Notes: generated by a model not told the origin, from the sequence alone. Counted from the first letter of the stretch, positions 8,042 to 17,772 are shown. The stretch is DNA of 64,000 nucleotides from Gammaproteobacteria bacterium (GCA_009840305.1 VXNY01000028.1:62001-126000), one strand, 5' to 3'. Made by a program: numbers and translations.

Positions 8042-11000
8042 TCACTCGTCACTGAGCTGCAAAAATCGAATAGCGTCGAAAACCAGCTGTTCAGTTCCTG
8101 ATTTCGGAACGACTGAGACTTCAATCGGACCTGCTGCTAGTTCAGCGCTTCCTATTTGAAGCCACCCTGAATCGTAGTCGCTTATTTCAAAATCAAGTTT
8201 AATCTCGGAATCATCGCTGGTGATCGCTGCTTCATACTCACCTTCAAATTTACCTTTGAAATAGTGTCGTCCTACAACCATCATACGGCGTTGTCTGTGT
8301 CCAATAGTGTGTTCACCACGAGTGTCCGGTACATGGAACTCGATTTGCCACTGATCACTGGTCGGCAACTCCAAATCCATTAATACATTAGCTGCTTTCG
8401 CATTTTCTGTATAGATAAAAGAGCGTCTGTCGATGCCCCAAGCACCGCCAAAGTCAAACCGTTCTACGTTTTTGTCATAGGTTATGACACCGTCATCTTG
8501 GGGTTGGACGCGTAAATCGGTGTCATCGACGACTATGCCAAGAATTGGTTCGGGTGTCCAAGTGCTTGGACGTGTACCTTCAAAAGGGACTTGCTCTGAT
8601 GTGTTTGCATCGGAGAAGTCAGGACGCACAATCATGCTAATCTCATTGACCTGCGACACATCGTAAGATCTGAGTTTCACCCTATATGGTCTTTTGTTCG
8701 TGATGATCCCAACTTCGCGAGTTGCGCCAGCTGGAATTAAGATGCGAGGACCTGATTGGTGCTCCGCGTTATTTAGACTACTGTAAGAAAGCGCGCGCTC
8801 ATCGTCTAGATTCCGAGTTGACACAAACTCTGTTGGTTCCGGGGCAACTCGGAGGCTAGTTCTAAACACTCCCGCTGTGTTTCCGGCACTGGCAACAGCA
8901 AATGTGACTTGATAAAAAGCTTCCAGGGTGTCTGGATTCACTTTTTTTGAAACGGTAGCCGGCGAGAAGGAATAGTGAAATTTCTCGGTTTCGTTGAACC
9001 AACCCGCCATTATCTCTTTGACGGGTAAATCCAGTGTTTGTGCTGTAGTAAAAACATCCGATACGGTGATGTTCTTATTTCGATAAGTCTTTGACAGTTC
9101 TTGTAAGAGTGTACGTGAATTGTCTCGACCAAGTAACTGGTAAATTTTTTGGGCTAGTGCCGCACACCGCAACCGAATCGCTTCCTGAGTTATAGGTGTG
9201 GGGTCAAGGTTCGCTAACTCTTGAAGACTGTGTTGCGTTGCGAAATCTAAGACGGCATCGCTCTCCAAAAAGTACTTGAAGACGATTTCGGTTTGATCGA
9301 TGTGTCGGGTGTACCGTTTGACATAGTCGGTCACAGTTTTTCTGAGCGATACAGCATCTTGCAACACAAACTGTAGCGTGGCATCATCCATCGGCATGTT
9401 GTGGATGCTTACCAAGAACTCAGCTTTTGGTGTCATGCGTTTAACCTTCATAGCTCGAGGAAAGAATACACTCGGGGAATAGGGTGCGGCATATGACGTA
9501 TTGGTCCAAACGAGATGGTGAAGATATGACAGCACCATTTTCATATACTCTCCTTCTGGTCCCTTAAGCCCGACGTCAAATTTAAAGAAATGGTCGGCTA
9601 ATCCGAGTGCCAAGTCTCCACCGTTGGTACGCATTCGAAAGTATGCTTCGAGATTGCTGCGGTACGCGGGCGTATAGTCATAGTCTTCCCCCATAAAAAA
9701 TATGACTTCGTGTAGCTTCGTGGCGAAAGCGCCGTGTTCCCGAATTAAATAAGTGCACGGTTCTGTGATCACCGAGTCCATAAAAATACCACCACCATAC
9801 ACCCGCAAATTACTTGGTACGGCTACAAGGCGATACGTGTCACATGTGAAGGAATATCCTTGTGATTTAGCTTCGTCGATAATTTCGACCATCCAGGTTT
9901 TGAACACTTCTATGTACTTTTCGTAGTTTTGGAATTCTTGTAGCAGATTTAGTTGACGTTCGGAAATATATAGTTCAAAAGTCACATCAGCAGCATCTAG
10001 GTGCGTTGAATACTTGTTTAATGCATTGGCGTACAAACTAATGCCAGACAACGGCTGTTCGGTCGTGAATTGGAAAGTGCGAGTTAGATCGTCCGATTTG
10101 TCAAGATCTTGCATTGAGGCATTCCCTGCTAGGATTACAACCCAATCCCTTGGTACATTTATTCTTAAATCCGCCTCAACGAAATCGATGCTACTAGCAC
10201 CGAGTTTTGTCTGACGAGGCGATGTGGGTAACCAATGAGTGGCGTGTGGTAATGCAACATACTTCCGATCAAATACTCCAGGACTCATCCCGTAGTACGA
10301 AATTAATTGATCCCAATAGGGCATGTTCGCTGCATCGAGAGAACTATCTTGATAACCGTATCGAGTATTTGGTCTTCCTCGATATTTAATAGTCAGTTCA
10401 ACTTGTTCGCTGCTGGCTTTTTCGTGGCTTAAATTTACGAGGAGTTTGCCAGTGTCGAATTCAAACGGTAGTTCTCTATCGTCCATCTGCACCCCATGAA
10501 CGTTGAATCCTGGATTGAGCCAAAACACCAATTGGTCGTCTTTTGTGACGTTGTCATCCAACGTACCCTTGACGGTAATTTCAGCTGCTAGATTCTTCCC
10601 CGGTGCGAACACAACGCTACCTGACAACTCCTGTAAATCCAAGGTAATTCCGTCATTAACGTCCATAACATGCTGTTGCCATTTCTGAATGTTTGATGTT
10701 TGATTAAACCATCCCAGGAAAAGGATCGCAAAACAAACTGAAGTAATTGCGCCCAAATATCCACCGAGCAAAACGCGCAGCTTTTGGAGTTGATCCCTAC
10801 GTGCTACAACCCATGTAGCGCCAACAGTCAGTGTTGCGCACAGACAAACGAAAGCAAGAAATCTGCAGTAATCAAGGTAATCTAGTTTGTCCGCAATCAT
10901 GTCGGATGCTACATCGCCAACTAAAGGTAAAAACTCGAACAAGACAAACTGATTAAAAGAGACTCGGGTCAGTGCGTAGATGATGCCTGTAGTGATTGCC

Positions 11001-11584
11001 GTACTAGCAAGCACACTCAATATGGTGATTCTTATCGCATAGTAGACGAAATAAGACAATAAGCTTGCGAAGCTGAGAGAAACAAGCGTAGTGAACACCA
11101 AGAAAACGCCAGTACTGACCAATTCAAAAGGTTCAGCCACATCAGCGCTGAGCCATCCTTGCATGGCCGAAACCGCGAACACTATGAAAACAAACCCTAG
11201 CATTGGAAGGGCACAGAATAGAGTGCTAGCGGTGGTAGCACTCAATGCATGTACAAGATTCCCAAATGGTTTTGTGAACAGGACCTCTTTGATCTTGAAT
11301 TGGGACTCGATGGCATATGTGCGAGTACTCAGAAAGCAAGAAACTAGCATCATGAGTGCAAGCGGCACTCCACCTAAATAAATGATCACATAGCGCGCGG
11401 GAGGTGATGTTTCGCCAGACCAAAAGCTCTGGGCTTGATCGACGAAGTACAAGTTGTAATGGACGACGGCAAAAACGATCACGAAGAGTGCTGTCCCCCA
11501 ATATAAGGACTGTTGCACAATTAATCTAACGTGATTTTTGAAAAGAACTTGAAACACTCGGGAACTCTCCTTTCTCCTCTTCAA
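8042..11584 (-). CDS. ABC-2-type permease fused to a degenerate M1 aminopeptidase-like region and golvesin-like domain
   Basis: A 1180-residue membrane protein. Residues about 1-280 hold six to seven membrane segments in an ABC-2 permease arrangement. Residues about 300-900 follow the M1 aminopeptidase plan of permease/aminopeptidase fusions: a beta domain, then VPSNLRVYGGGIFMDSVI where M1 enzymes have GxMEN, then KLHEVIFFMGEDYDY where HExxH is expected. The second zinc histidine is Phe, so peptidase activity is unlikely. The last 110 residues (GWLQIGSAELAAGPIEVSV, LVFDAIRF) look like a golvesin/carbohydrate-binding-like beta sandwich. No ABC ATPase lies beside it. A paralog of the same architecture is at 55290-58715. 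Confidence 0.75.
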   Translation of the reverse strand: MKRRKESSRVFQVLFKNHVRLIVQQSLYWGTALFVIVFAVVHYNLYFVDQAQSFWSGETSPPARYVIIYLGGVPLALMMLVSCFLSTRTYAIESQFKIKEVLFTKPFGNLVHALSATTASTLFCALPMLGFVFIVFAVSAMQGWLSADVAEPFELVSTGVFLVFTTLVSLSFASLLSYFVYYAIRITILSVLASTAITTGIIYALTRVSFNQFVLFEFLPLVGDVASDMIADKLDYLDYCRFLAFVCLCATLTVGATWVVARRDQLQKLRVLLGGYLGAITSVCFAILFLGWFNQTSNIQKWQQHVMDVNDGITLDLQELSGSVVFAPGKNLAAEITVKGTLDDNVTKDDQLVFWLNPGFNVHGVQMDDRELPFEFDTGKLLVNLSHEKASSEQVELTIKYRGRPNTRYGYQDSSLDAANMPYWDQLISYYGMSPGVFDRKYVALPHATHWLPTSPRQTKLGASSIDFVEADLRINVPRDWVVILAGNASMQDLDKSDDLTRTFQFTTEQPLSGISLYANALNKYSTHLDAADVTFELYISERQLNLLQEFQNYEKYIEVFKTWMVEIIDEAKSQGYSFTCDTYRLVAVPSNLRVYGGGIFMDSVITEPCTYLIREHGAFATKLHEVIFFMGEDYDYTPAYRSNLEAYFRMRTNGGDLALGLADHFFKFDVGLKGPEGEYMKMVLSYLHHLVWTNTSYAAPYSPSVFFPRAMKVKRMTPKAEFLVSIHNMPMDDATLQFVLQDAVSLRKTVTDYVKRYTRHIDQTEIVFKYFLESDAVLDFATQHSLQELANLDPTPITQEAIRLRCAALAQKIYQLLGRDNSRTLLQELSKTYRNKNITVSDVFTTAQTLDLPVKEIMAGWFNETEKFHYSFSPATVSKKVNPDTLEAFYQVTFAVASAGNTAGVFRTSLRVAPEPTEFVSTRNLDDERALSYSSLNNAEHQSGPRILIPAGATREVGIITNKRPYRVKLRSYDVSQVNEISMIVRPDFSDANTSEQVPFEGTRPSTWTPEPILGIVVDDTDLRVQPQDDGVITYDKNVERFDFGGAWGIDRRSFIYTENAKAANVLMDLELPTSDQWQIEFHVPDTRGEHTIGHRQRRMMVVGRHYFKGKFEGEYEAAITSDDSEIKLDFEISDYDSGWLQIGSAELAAGPIEVSVVPKSGTEQLVFDAIRFLQLSDE

Positions 11585-11757
11585 AGACTAGGATACCACG
11601 ACGAGGTATATGGTCACCGATTTGAGACGATTAACTTCAATTTGAAATATGACTCTTGAACAAACAGTGTTCTAGGTCGGTGATGAGGTCCTCGTGAATC
11701 AATGTCGAATATTTAAATTCTTTGAAGCTTGATGTGCTAAGATTAGATATGTACATA

Positions 11758-11773
11758 TGTTCCACGTGGAACA
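11758..11773. promoter_or_regulatory. parS centromere site (ParB binding)
   Basis: TGTTCCACGTGGAACA is a perfect 16-base palindrome. It has the Pseudomonas form of the chromosomal parS consensus (core GTTCCACGTGGAAC). ParB loads here and spreads to build the partition complex that recruits SMC/MukB-type condensin. Such sites usually cluster around the replication origin, so this stretch is probably in the origin-proximal part of the chromosome. parA, parB and dnaA are not in the window. The site is intergenic, as an active parS often is. I found no second full match in the window. Confidence 0.8.
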
Positions 11774-12022
11774 TTTCTTTATTCAGGATGTGTACTCGCA
11801 TGGTTCTTTGCACTACAAATCCACCAATGTATTGCTATAGTCTAGCGTGTTGTCGTGTTGTTGACTGTTGCGAAATAGATAGACTGAATTCGTTTGAACA
11901 GTTGGTATTGTGTTTAGTTCTTGGGATCGGTGAGGGAATTCGAGACCACAAGTCTTTGACAGAGACGCGTAATTGGCGCTCGGAGTTTGAGTGATCGTCT
12001 GTCGCTTTGGAAGAGCTGCTCC

Positions 12023-12049
12023 CTTGTGATTGTCGAAAATGCCCCTAGT
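12023..12049 (+). promoter_or_regulatory. Sigma-32-like heat-shock promoter of clpB
   Basis: CTTGTGA (12023-12029), a 12-base spacer and CCCCTAGT (12042-12049) resemble the RpoH consensus CTTGAAA-N11-16-CCCCATNT. The site is 38 bases before the clpB start codon. clpB is a classic RpoH-regulated gene in gammaproteobacteria, which supports the reading. The match is by eye only. Confidence 0.5.
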
Positions 12050-12087
12050 TATTGGTTATCACAGTAGTGCAGACTTAATAACTGAAT

Positions 12088-14721
12088 ATGCGATTTGACA
12101 AACTAACTCTTGGATTTCAGCAAGCGCTTCAGGATGCGCAAAGCTTAGCTCTGAAGCACGATCATCAAGTGTTGGAACCTGTGCACGTCTTGGGTGCAAT
12201 GGTCAAGCAAAAAGACGGAACAATTCCAAGTATCTTAGCGGTTGCTGATGGGAATTTAAAAGGCATTAACGAAGAAATAGAACGGACCTTGGAGTCCTTA
12301 CCGAAGGTTTCGGGCGGGAGCGGAGAGGTCGTTCCTAGTCGTGCTTTAACCGGTGTGCTAAATACCACTGACAAACTCGCGCATAAGAACGAAGATGCTT
12401 ATATCGCAAGTGAATTGTTTCTGTTAGCGCTCATCGAAGTAAAAGATAAAACGGCCAACATTCTTTACAAATGGGGAGTTCAAAAAGAAGCTCTTAAATC
12501 CGCTATCGACAGCGTTCGCAAAGGAGCAAAAGTTGTCGATCCGAGTGCCGAGGAACAGCGCGATGCACTGAAAAAGTACACCATAGACCTAACCGAACGC
12601 GCCGAAAATGGCCAACTCGACCCAGTGATTGGGCGAGACGATGAGATTCGACGAACTCTTCAGGTATTACAGCGCCGAACGAAAAACAATCCAGTTTTGA
12701 TTGGTGAGCCTGGTGTTGGAAAAACTGCAGTTGTTGAAGGATTGGCACAACGAATCGTGAACAAAACTGTACCGGAAAGTATGAAGAGCATGCGAGTACT
12801 TGCTCTCGACATGGGTGCTATGGTCGCGGGGACGAAATATCGAGGGGAGTTCGAAGAACGTATGAAAGCACTCCTCAACGACTTAGCGCACCAAGACGGT
12901 TCGGTAATCCTCTTCATTGATGAACTGCACACTTTGGTAGGTGCTGGTGCGTCAGAGGGATCAATTGATGCAGGGAATATGCTCAAACCAGCTCTTGCAC
13001 GTGGCGAGTTGCGTTGCGTAGGCGCGACCACACTGGACGAATACCGGAAATACATTGAGAAAGATGCAGCTCTGGAGAGACGATTTCAACGAGTACAACT
13101 TGACGAACCATCCGTTGAAGACACTATCGCAATTTTGCGAGGTTTGAATGAAAGATACGAGGTTCATCACGGGGTGGAAATTACAGATCCTGCATTGGTT
13201 GCTGCAGCGACTCTTTCCCACCGATACATTTCGGATCGGCAGTTACCTGATAAAGCTATTGATCTTGTAGATGAAGCCGCGAGTCGGATACGGATGGAAA
13301 TCGATTCCAAACCTGAAACGATTGATCGTTTAGATCGGCGGCTGATTCAGATGAAGATGGAACAGGAATCTCTCAAGAAAGAGTCAGACGACGCGTCGAT
13401 TAAGCGTTTAGAAGAACTTGACGAATCTATCGCAATTGCCGAAAAGGAACTCGATGATTTATCTCGGGTGCTTCAATCTGAAAAAGAAATCGTTTCGAGT
13501 ACGCACCAAGTCAAGGAACAATTAGAAGCAGCACGTTTGGAATATGAAGTGGCTGAACGTCGTGGTGATCTTGCCCGGATGTCGGAACTGCGTTACGGTA
13601 AGATCCCCGAGTTGGAGAAAGCCGCTCAAGTGTCGGTTGAACCCCAGGGACAAAATGGCAGTTTTAAATTGTTGCGGACGAAGGTAACCGAGGACGAGAT
13701 TGCAGAGGTAGTCTCCGCGTGGACGGGTATTCCGATCTCTCGAATGTTAGAAAGCGAAAGAGAAAAATTGCTCCGCTTAGAAGAGGTACTACACCGTCGC
13801 GTGGTTGGACAAAACGAAGCTGTGAGCGTTGTCGCGAATGCAATTCGACGCAGTCGAGCTGGTCTCGCAGAAGAAAATCGACCCAATGGGTCGTTGCTGT
13901 TTTTGGGTCCCACCGGAGTTGGGAAGACTGAACTGTGTAAGGCACTAGCAGAATTTTTGTTTGATTCTGAAACTGCTTTAGTACGTTTAGACATGTCCGA
14001 GTTTATGGAAAAACATTCTGTCTCGCGGATGATTGGTGCTCCCCCTGGTTATGTCGGTTACGATGAAGGTGGATATCTCACCGAAAAAGTACGAAGAAAA
14101 CCGTATTCGGTATTGTTATTGGATGAGATAGAAAAAGCTCACCCAGACGTATTCAACATCCTACTGCAAGTTTTGGAAGATGGACGTCTGACTGACGGCC
14201 AGGGGAGAACGGTAGATTTTCGGAACACCGTAGTCGTTATGACTTCGAATCTAGGCTCAGATTTGTTTGATACAACTACCGATGTATCTTACGTGCAGAT
14301 GCGAGAACGAGTAATGGAAATCGTGACGCAACACTTCCGACCGGAATTCGTGAATCGAATCGACGAAACAGTGGTATTTCATTCTTTGAATGCAGATCAC
14401 ATCCGTTCAATCGCGGCTATTCAAGTCGATCATTTGCGAACGCGTTTCCAAGACCAGGGATTCGATCTTGATATTTACGATGCCGCGCTCGATCTGTTGA
14501 GTAAGGCCGGGTATGACCCAATATACGGTGCTCGTCCACTCAAAAGAGCTATTCAACAATACCTGGAAAACCCTTTAGCTAAGAAAATTTTGGCTGGAGA
14601 ATTACCTCCACAGAGTACGATCACTGTAGATGTTGCAGAAGGGAACTTTAGTTTTGTGAGCAACGCCCCTCAAGAGAGTTCTACAGAACCTAAATCTCTC
14701 GAGAATGCAAATTCAGACTAA
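12088..14721 (+). CDS. clpB: ClpB disaggregase (Hsp100)
   Basis: An ATP-driven hexameric chaperone that pulls proteins out of aggregates with DnaK/DnaJ/GrpE. It has 877 residues, close to the family's usual 860. The order is an N-terminal Clp-N domain ([20 protein letters not shown]), the first AAA+ ring with Walker [16 protein letters not shown] and Walker [15 protein letters not shown], the coiled-coil middle domain (about 410-520), the second AAA+ ring with [15 protein letters not shown] and [16 protein letters not shown], then the C-terminal small domain with [23 protein letters not shown]. There is no ClpP-binding IGF/L loop, as expected for ClpB. The stop codon abuts the stop codon of the convergent cupin-like gene. 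Confidence 0.97.
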   Translation: MRFDKLTLGFQQALQDAQSLALKHDHQVLEPVHVLGAMVKQKDGTIPSILAVADGNLKGINEEIERTLESLPKVSGGSGEVVPSRALTGVLNTTDKLAHKNEDAYIASELFLLALIEVKDKTANILYKWGVQKEALKSAIDSVRKGAKVVDPSAEEQRDALKKYTIDLTERAENGQLDPVIGRDDEIRRTLQVLQRRTKNNPVLIGEPGVGKTAVVEGLAQRIVNKTVPESMKSMRVLALDMGAMVAGTKYRGEFEERMKALLNDLAHQDGSVILFIDELHTLVGAGASEGSIDAGNMLKPALARGELRCVGATTLDEYRKYIEKDAALERRFQRVQLDEPSVEDTIAILRGLNERYEVHHGVEITDPALVAAATLSHRYISDRQLPDKAIDLVDEAASRIRMEIDSKPETIDRLDRRLIQMKMEQESLKKESDDASIKRLEELDESIAIAEKELDDLSRVLQSEKEIVSSTHQVKEQLEAARLEYEVAERRGDLARMSELRYGKIPELEKAAQVSVEPQGQNGSFKLLRTKVTEDEIAEVVSAWTGIPISRMLESEREKLLRLEEVLHRRVVGQNEAVSVVANAIRRSRAGLAEENRPNGSLLFLGPTGVGKTELCKALAEFLFDSETALVRLDMSEFMEKHSVSRMIGAPPGYVGYDEGGYLTEKVRRKPYSVLLLDEIEKAHPDVFNILLQVLEDGRLTDGQGRTVDFRNTVVVMTSNLGSDLFDTTTDVSYVQMRERVMEIVTQHFRPEFVNRIDETVVFHSLNADHIRSIAAIQVDHLRTRFQDQGFDLDIYDAALDLLSKAGYDPIYGARPLKRAIQQYLENPLAKKILAGELPPQSTITVDVAEGNFSFVSNAPQESSTEPKSLENANSD

Positions 14722-15288
14722 TCAGTCTTTTAGTTGTTTGTTCCCAAAGATCTCAATGCGAGCCGACTCGTGTCCAATAACGTTGTCTTCAACGTGCTCG
14801 TTGGTTTCGTCGTTCCAGTACCCCCAGTTGTAATCCTTTAGCTTTGGCGGCGCGAGGACGAGAGTCCACGCGGACCCACGAGGAAGTTCACGAATTGAGT
14901 GGTAGCGATTTAACCCGCGAAACACATTGAACCATCGAATGTGTTGCTTACCGAACTTGTTGGTGTTCCGATCGTAAGTGTCTTGAATGTAAGAACCGGA
15001 GAAAACAAAGGAAAAGAACCACCTCCACGGGTGATTGTGCAACCATCTAAAACTGTCTGTCGCATACATGTGGTGGACATAGATTTCAAACGACTTTCCG
15101 CTACCGTCCCCTAATAGGTAATACCGGGTTAGGTACAGCTTGTCATAAACGTATATTGTTTTACCACCAAATCGCTTAAGAATATTGTGAACCCAAGACT
15201 CTTGGCGTTCTTGGTCAATTTTTTTGGAGGTTTCGGTTCGTAGGTTTTCGTTTGAGACAGATATAGAATCGCGTAGTTGGTGTTGCAT
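14722..15288 (-). CDS. Cupin-like protein of unknown function
   Basis: A 188-residue soluble protein. The centre has a cupin-like metal-binding pattern: EIYVHHMYATDSFRWLHNHPWRWFFS, with several His residues, then FSGSYIQDTYDRN, and a second half with YHSIRELPRGSAWTLVLAPP in which a His recurs. This resembles small uncharacterised cupins seen in phage and marine genomes (H-x-HPW-W-x-S type), which I recall only by pattern. Substrate and reaction are unknown. It is a single gene with its own likely promoter at 15340-15345. Its stop codon directly abuts that of clpB with no intergenic base. Confidence 0.6.
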   Translation of the reverse strand: MQHQLRDSISVSNENLRTETSKKIDQERQESWVHNILKRFGGKTIYVYDKLYLTRYYLLGDGSGKSFEIYVHHMYATDSFRWLHNHPWRWFFSFVFSGSYIQDTYDRNTNKFGKQHIRWFNVFRGLNRYHSIRELPRGSAWTLVLAPPKLKDYNWGYWNDETNEHVEDNVIGHESARIEIFGNKQLKD

Positions 15289-15674
15289 ATTCGTGTGTTA
15301 AATTACAGGAAAACTGGCCGCTTAGGCCAGTAAAATCCTATTATAACAAATGGTTGTGTGTACATTCTCAGAGGACTATTTCCACCTAAGTGCGAAGGCT
15401 AGAATTGCGATACTGATGCACTTTCCAATACACAGCGTCCGATTGGATCGAATAGAGTTGGGAATGGCATTTCACTCAAGAAATGTAGTTTTTCCTAGAG
15501 ATGTATCCGATACTAGCTGACTTAATGCTAGCTTCGTTGTTGCGGAAGAGTCAAACAGCTCCTAAAACTCTATAAGTCTCAAATCGCGACTCGGATTAGT
15601 CCGACAAAGTACCCTAGTTCAACGAATTGGACGATAGAGGACTCTTCTATTCGTGTAAGTAAGGTGAGTTCACC
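15289..15674. other. 386-base spacer with a minus-strand promoter and hairpin, otherwise nothing seen
   Basis: The left end carries the extended -10 element and 7-bp palindrome described separately. The rest (about 15360-15674) has stop codons in all frames and no protein-like short frame. It separates the cupin-like gene from the esterase on the same strand, so the two are probably separate transcription units. Confidence 0.5.
15313..15345 (-). promoter_or_regulatory. Extended -10 promoter with a palindrome at the predicted transcript start
   Basis: On the minus strand TGTTATAAT (TATAAT at 15345-15340) is a perfect extended -10 element; no good -35 is visible, which extended promoters tolerate. 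The predicted start, near 15333, lands on a perfect inverted repeat ACTGGCC-GCTTA-GGCCAGT (15313-15331), 25 bases before the cupin-like gene. On the minus strand the stem is followed by TTTTCC. It could be an operator, a 5' stabilising stem or an attenuator. Confidence 0.45.
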
Positions 15675-16547
15675 TCATTGTTTTTGAACGAACTCATGAT
15701 CTTCTAGGAATTTGAAGACCGCCTCTTGAAATTGTTCGTGATAGGCGTCCTCGTAAAAACCATGTCCTGCTCCTTTGATCACCTCTAGATGAACAGGAAC
15801 ACCTACTTTCTTCAAGGCATCGCGCATGCGTTCACTATGGTCAATGTCCACTACCCCATCCTCATCACCGTGAACGAGCAAGATCGGCGGATCATCTTCT
15901 GACACTTTGAAAATCGGTGACACACTCTTAACTAACTCTACTTCGAAGTCCAACGCTGGAAAAGTATCAGCATCACCATCCGGTCCGACATGTTCAGTGA
16001 GGTCTACGGGTGGAAAAACCGCCAACGCCGCCGCGATTCGATTAGAGACTCTCTCAATGGGATCATCAGAACTCTCGTCGCCTGAGTCACTGTCTAGAGC
16101 CAGCATTAAACTCAGATGTCCCCCAGCACTATAACCCCAAGTTACAAACTTTTTTTCGTCTACTCCGTACTCTTCTGCGTGTGCGCGAATGTGCCGAACT
16201 GCACGACGTACATCGGAAACGGCATCTGGAACTTTATACTTCGGAGCACTACCGTGGTAAACGTTAAAGACGGTGAGATTACGATCTAGGTAATCTTGAA
16301 ACATTTCTTGATGCTCTTCGGCCGGTCGCCAATAGGACCACCAACCATAACTGACCATATAAATGATCGCAGTACCGTTTGGTTGGGCGGGTTTGAAAAC
16401 ATCGTAAATAAGAGCCATTCCGTCCTTGTGACCATAAATGACGTCTTCCACAATTTCGACATCGGTGTTCTCTTGGCCGTGAACCATCCAGCCAAAAATC
16501 GCCAACACCAAAGCTGTGCCAATTCGTTTATCTAGGTTGTACCTCAT
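15675..16547 (-). CDS. Exported alpha/beta-hydrolase (esterase/lipase-like)
   Basis: A 290-residue serine hydrolase with an N-terminal signal sequence (TALVLAIFGWMVHGQ), so probably periplasmic or secreted. The nucleophile elbow is WGYSAGGHLSLMLAL (Ser near residue 145), the acid is in LLVHGDEDGVVDIDHSERM and the His in KGAGHGFYEDAY. DVRRAVRHIRAHAEEYGVDEKKF before the elbow is typical of the BD-FAE/acetyl-esterase group. A Ser/Asp-rich insert follows the nucleophile (DSDSGDESSDDP). Its usual oxyanion HGG motif is replaced by VSYGWW. It is the last gene of a leftward group with two small membrane proteins. The substrate is unknown. Confidence 0.82.
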   Translation of the reverse strand: MRYNLDKRIGTALVLAIFGWMVHGQENTDVEIVEDVIYGHKDGMALIYDVFKPAQPNGTAIIYMVSYGWWSYWRPAEEHQEMFQDYLDRNLTVFNVYHGSAPKYKVPDAVSDVRRAVRHIRAHAEEYGVDEKKFVTWGYSAGGHLSLMLALDSDSGDESSDDPIERVSNRIAAALAVFPPVDLTEHVGPDGDADTFPALDFEVELVKSVSPIFKVSEDDPPILLVHGDEDGVVDIDHSERMRDALKKVGVPVHLEVIKGAGHGFYEDAYHEQFQEAVFKFLEDHEFVQKQ

Positions 16548-16572
16548 AGTTCTTAATTTCCTTGGTTTGAAA

Positions 16573-16947
16573 TTATTTCTTTTTTCTTCGTTGCATCAAA
16601 AGAGTTAAACAAAAAACGAGCAAACAAGCACCAAATAGTGTCCCCGCTTCAATGATTTCGTGAAGTTCGGTCGTAGACACTAGTAGTTGCTTTCCGCGGA
16701 CCACTATTAATGCAGTGATCGAAAATATGAGGACTTGATGAAGTTCAAACGTCTGAGCTATTCTAAAGCACACCAAGGTGAAAGCACCTACGACAACAAG
16801 ATAGAGAGTAAAAAACACTATACCTAAATTGAGTGTGCTCTCCGTCCAAGTCGAGGGGATGAAAGAAAATACTCCCATGACTAACAACGGCGTTGCTACG
16901 GCACACGCAAAGACGAGAATTAAGCTGTGAGTATTTCCGAGCTTCAA
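16573..16947 (-). CDS. Small four-helix membrane protein of unknown function
   Basis: A 124-residue hydrophobic protein with four predicted membrane segments (about 8-30, 40-62, 70-86 and 100-118) and a basic tail (QRRKKK). I do not recognise a family. It resembles PsiE-like or DUF-type phosphate-stress membrane proteins only in general shape (SLILVFACAV..., LIVVRGKQLLVSTTELHEII). It lies 25 bases upstream of the esterase and 35 bases downstream of another membrane protein on the same strand, which suggests one transcript. Confidence 0.6.
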   Translation of the reverse strand: MKLGNTHSLILVFACAVATPLLVMGVFSFIPSTWTESTLNLGIVFFTLYLVVVGAFTLVCFRIAQTFELHQVLIFSITALIVVRGKQLLVSTTELHEIIEAGTLFGACLLVFCLTLLMQRRKKK

Positions 16948-16982
16948 TTCAACTTCGGGATCTGTGCAATCGATTCTTACTG

Positions 16983-17423
16983 TTATGTCGAGGTTCTTTG
17001 GGCCGCTTCATACCGTTTTCGCGTTTCTTTAACGAACTTGTACCAACGGTGCGAACTTGGATAAAACAGGAGCACCACCGCAACGACTCCAATCAACTTT
17101 GTGATTTTTTCGTCCCAGCTAAGTGTTCCTATCAATTCACCAGGAGCGTGAGCATTGATGATTTCAACGAATCCTGCGACGACAACGACGGCGATTGCAT
17201 ATCTCACCCAGCTATGTCCGCGATAGATTGCAAATGCAATAGCACCCCACAGTAGAATGAAAAACAGTTGTGCTCCATTACTCTCGACATCGGAGGGAAA
17301 CACAACCCACCAGCCCAGAAGTATTACGGCATTCAGTCCTAACAAGGCAGCAACTGACCGCACTAACTCTGGGCGTGAACTAGATATTTCTTGGTAGAAG
17401 GAAACCGCGTTATCTGTGCTCAT
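16983..17423 (-). CDS. Four-helix inner-membrane protein of unknown function
   Basis: A 146-residue protein: a soluble N-terminal 20 residues (MSTDNAVSFYQEISSSRPEL), four hydrophobic helices (about 24-42, 50-66, 72-92 and 108-122), and a basic cytoplasmic tail (HRWYKFVKETRKRYEAAQR). The layout, with a short GHSWVRYAI turn between helices two and three, is like many small uncharacterised proteins. It is the first gene of a leftward group of three, ATG at 17423, and diverges from nuoA. No function can be assigned. Confidence 0.6.
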   Translation of the reverse strand: MSTDNAVSFYQEISSSRPELVRSVAALLGLNAVILLGWWVVFPSDVESNGAQLFFILLWGAIAFAIYRGHSWVRYAIAVVVVAGFVEIINAHAPGELIGTLSWDEKITKLIGVVAVVLLFYPSSHRWYKFVKETRKRYEAAQRTST

Positions 17424-17772
17424 GGTTGATGTTCTTTAAAGGGTATGGTTGCGACTTTACGTGGAGATTTAAGTCGTTGTACGCTTCGATGCAAACAAAG
17501 TATACAAAAATCTTAAATAGGCTTGAGTTTGACAATTTACACTAGCTAAGTTGCGACGACTCATTAAAATACCACGGCAGTTCACGAGGGTGGACTTTCC
17601 ATTTTTTTCAAAGTTTCATTCCTAACAGTCGAAAAATAATTGCTGTGCTGTGTCGAACACATCTCATGAGTGTTCTTGCCGTTCTGTGCACACACTGCTG
17701 ACCTCTTCCATAAGTGCAAGTTCACTCAATCTGTTTGGCTGTTTTCACTCTATTACAAGGTGCTAGACTATC
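17424..17772. other. 349-base divergent spacer upstream of the nuo operon
   Basis: Must hold the nuo promoter. A TTGACA hexamer occurs near 17530, but no -10 hexamer stands at the usual distance, so I do not call it. The sequence is AT-rich with a T-tract near 17600. I see no short gene on either strand. Confidence 0.4.

Larger units (their letters stand above)
11585..12087. other. 503-base intergenic region carrying parS and a clpB promoter
   Basis: A divergent spacer between the permease fusion (leftward) and clpB (rightward). It holds a perfect parS-like palindrome at 11758-11773 and a sigma-32-like promoter at 12023-12049. A loose inverted repeat (TCACCGA near 11612, TCGGTGA near 11676) is also visible. 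I see no credible gene: the only long open frame (11722-11994) has Cys-rich, non-protein-like composition and runs through parS. Confidence 0.6.

Noticed and set aside
11722-11994. 90-codon open frame on the plus strand before clpB
   Set aside because: Its translation is Cys/Leu-rich without protein-like segments, there is no ribosome-binding site, and it runs through parS in the clpB leader.
17520-17560. TTGACA near 17530 as the nuo promoter
   Set aside because: There is no acceptable -10 hexamer at 16-18 bases downstream.
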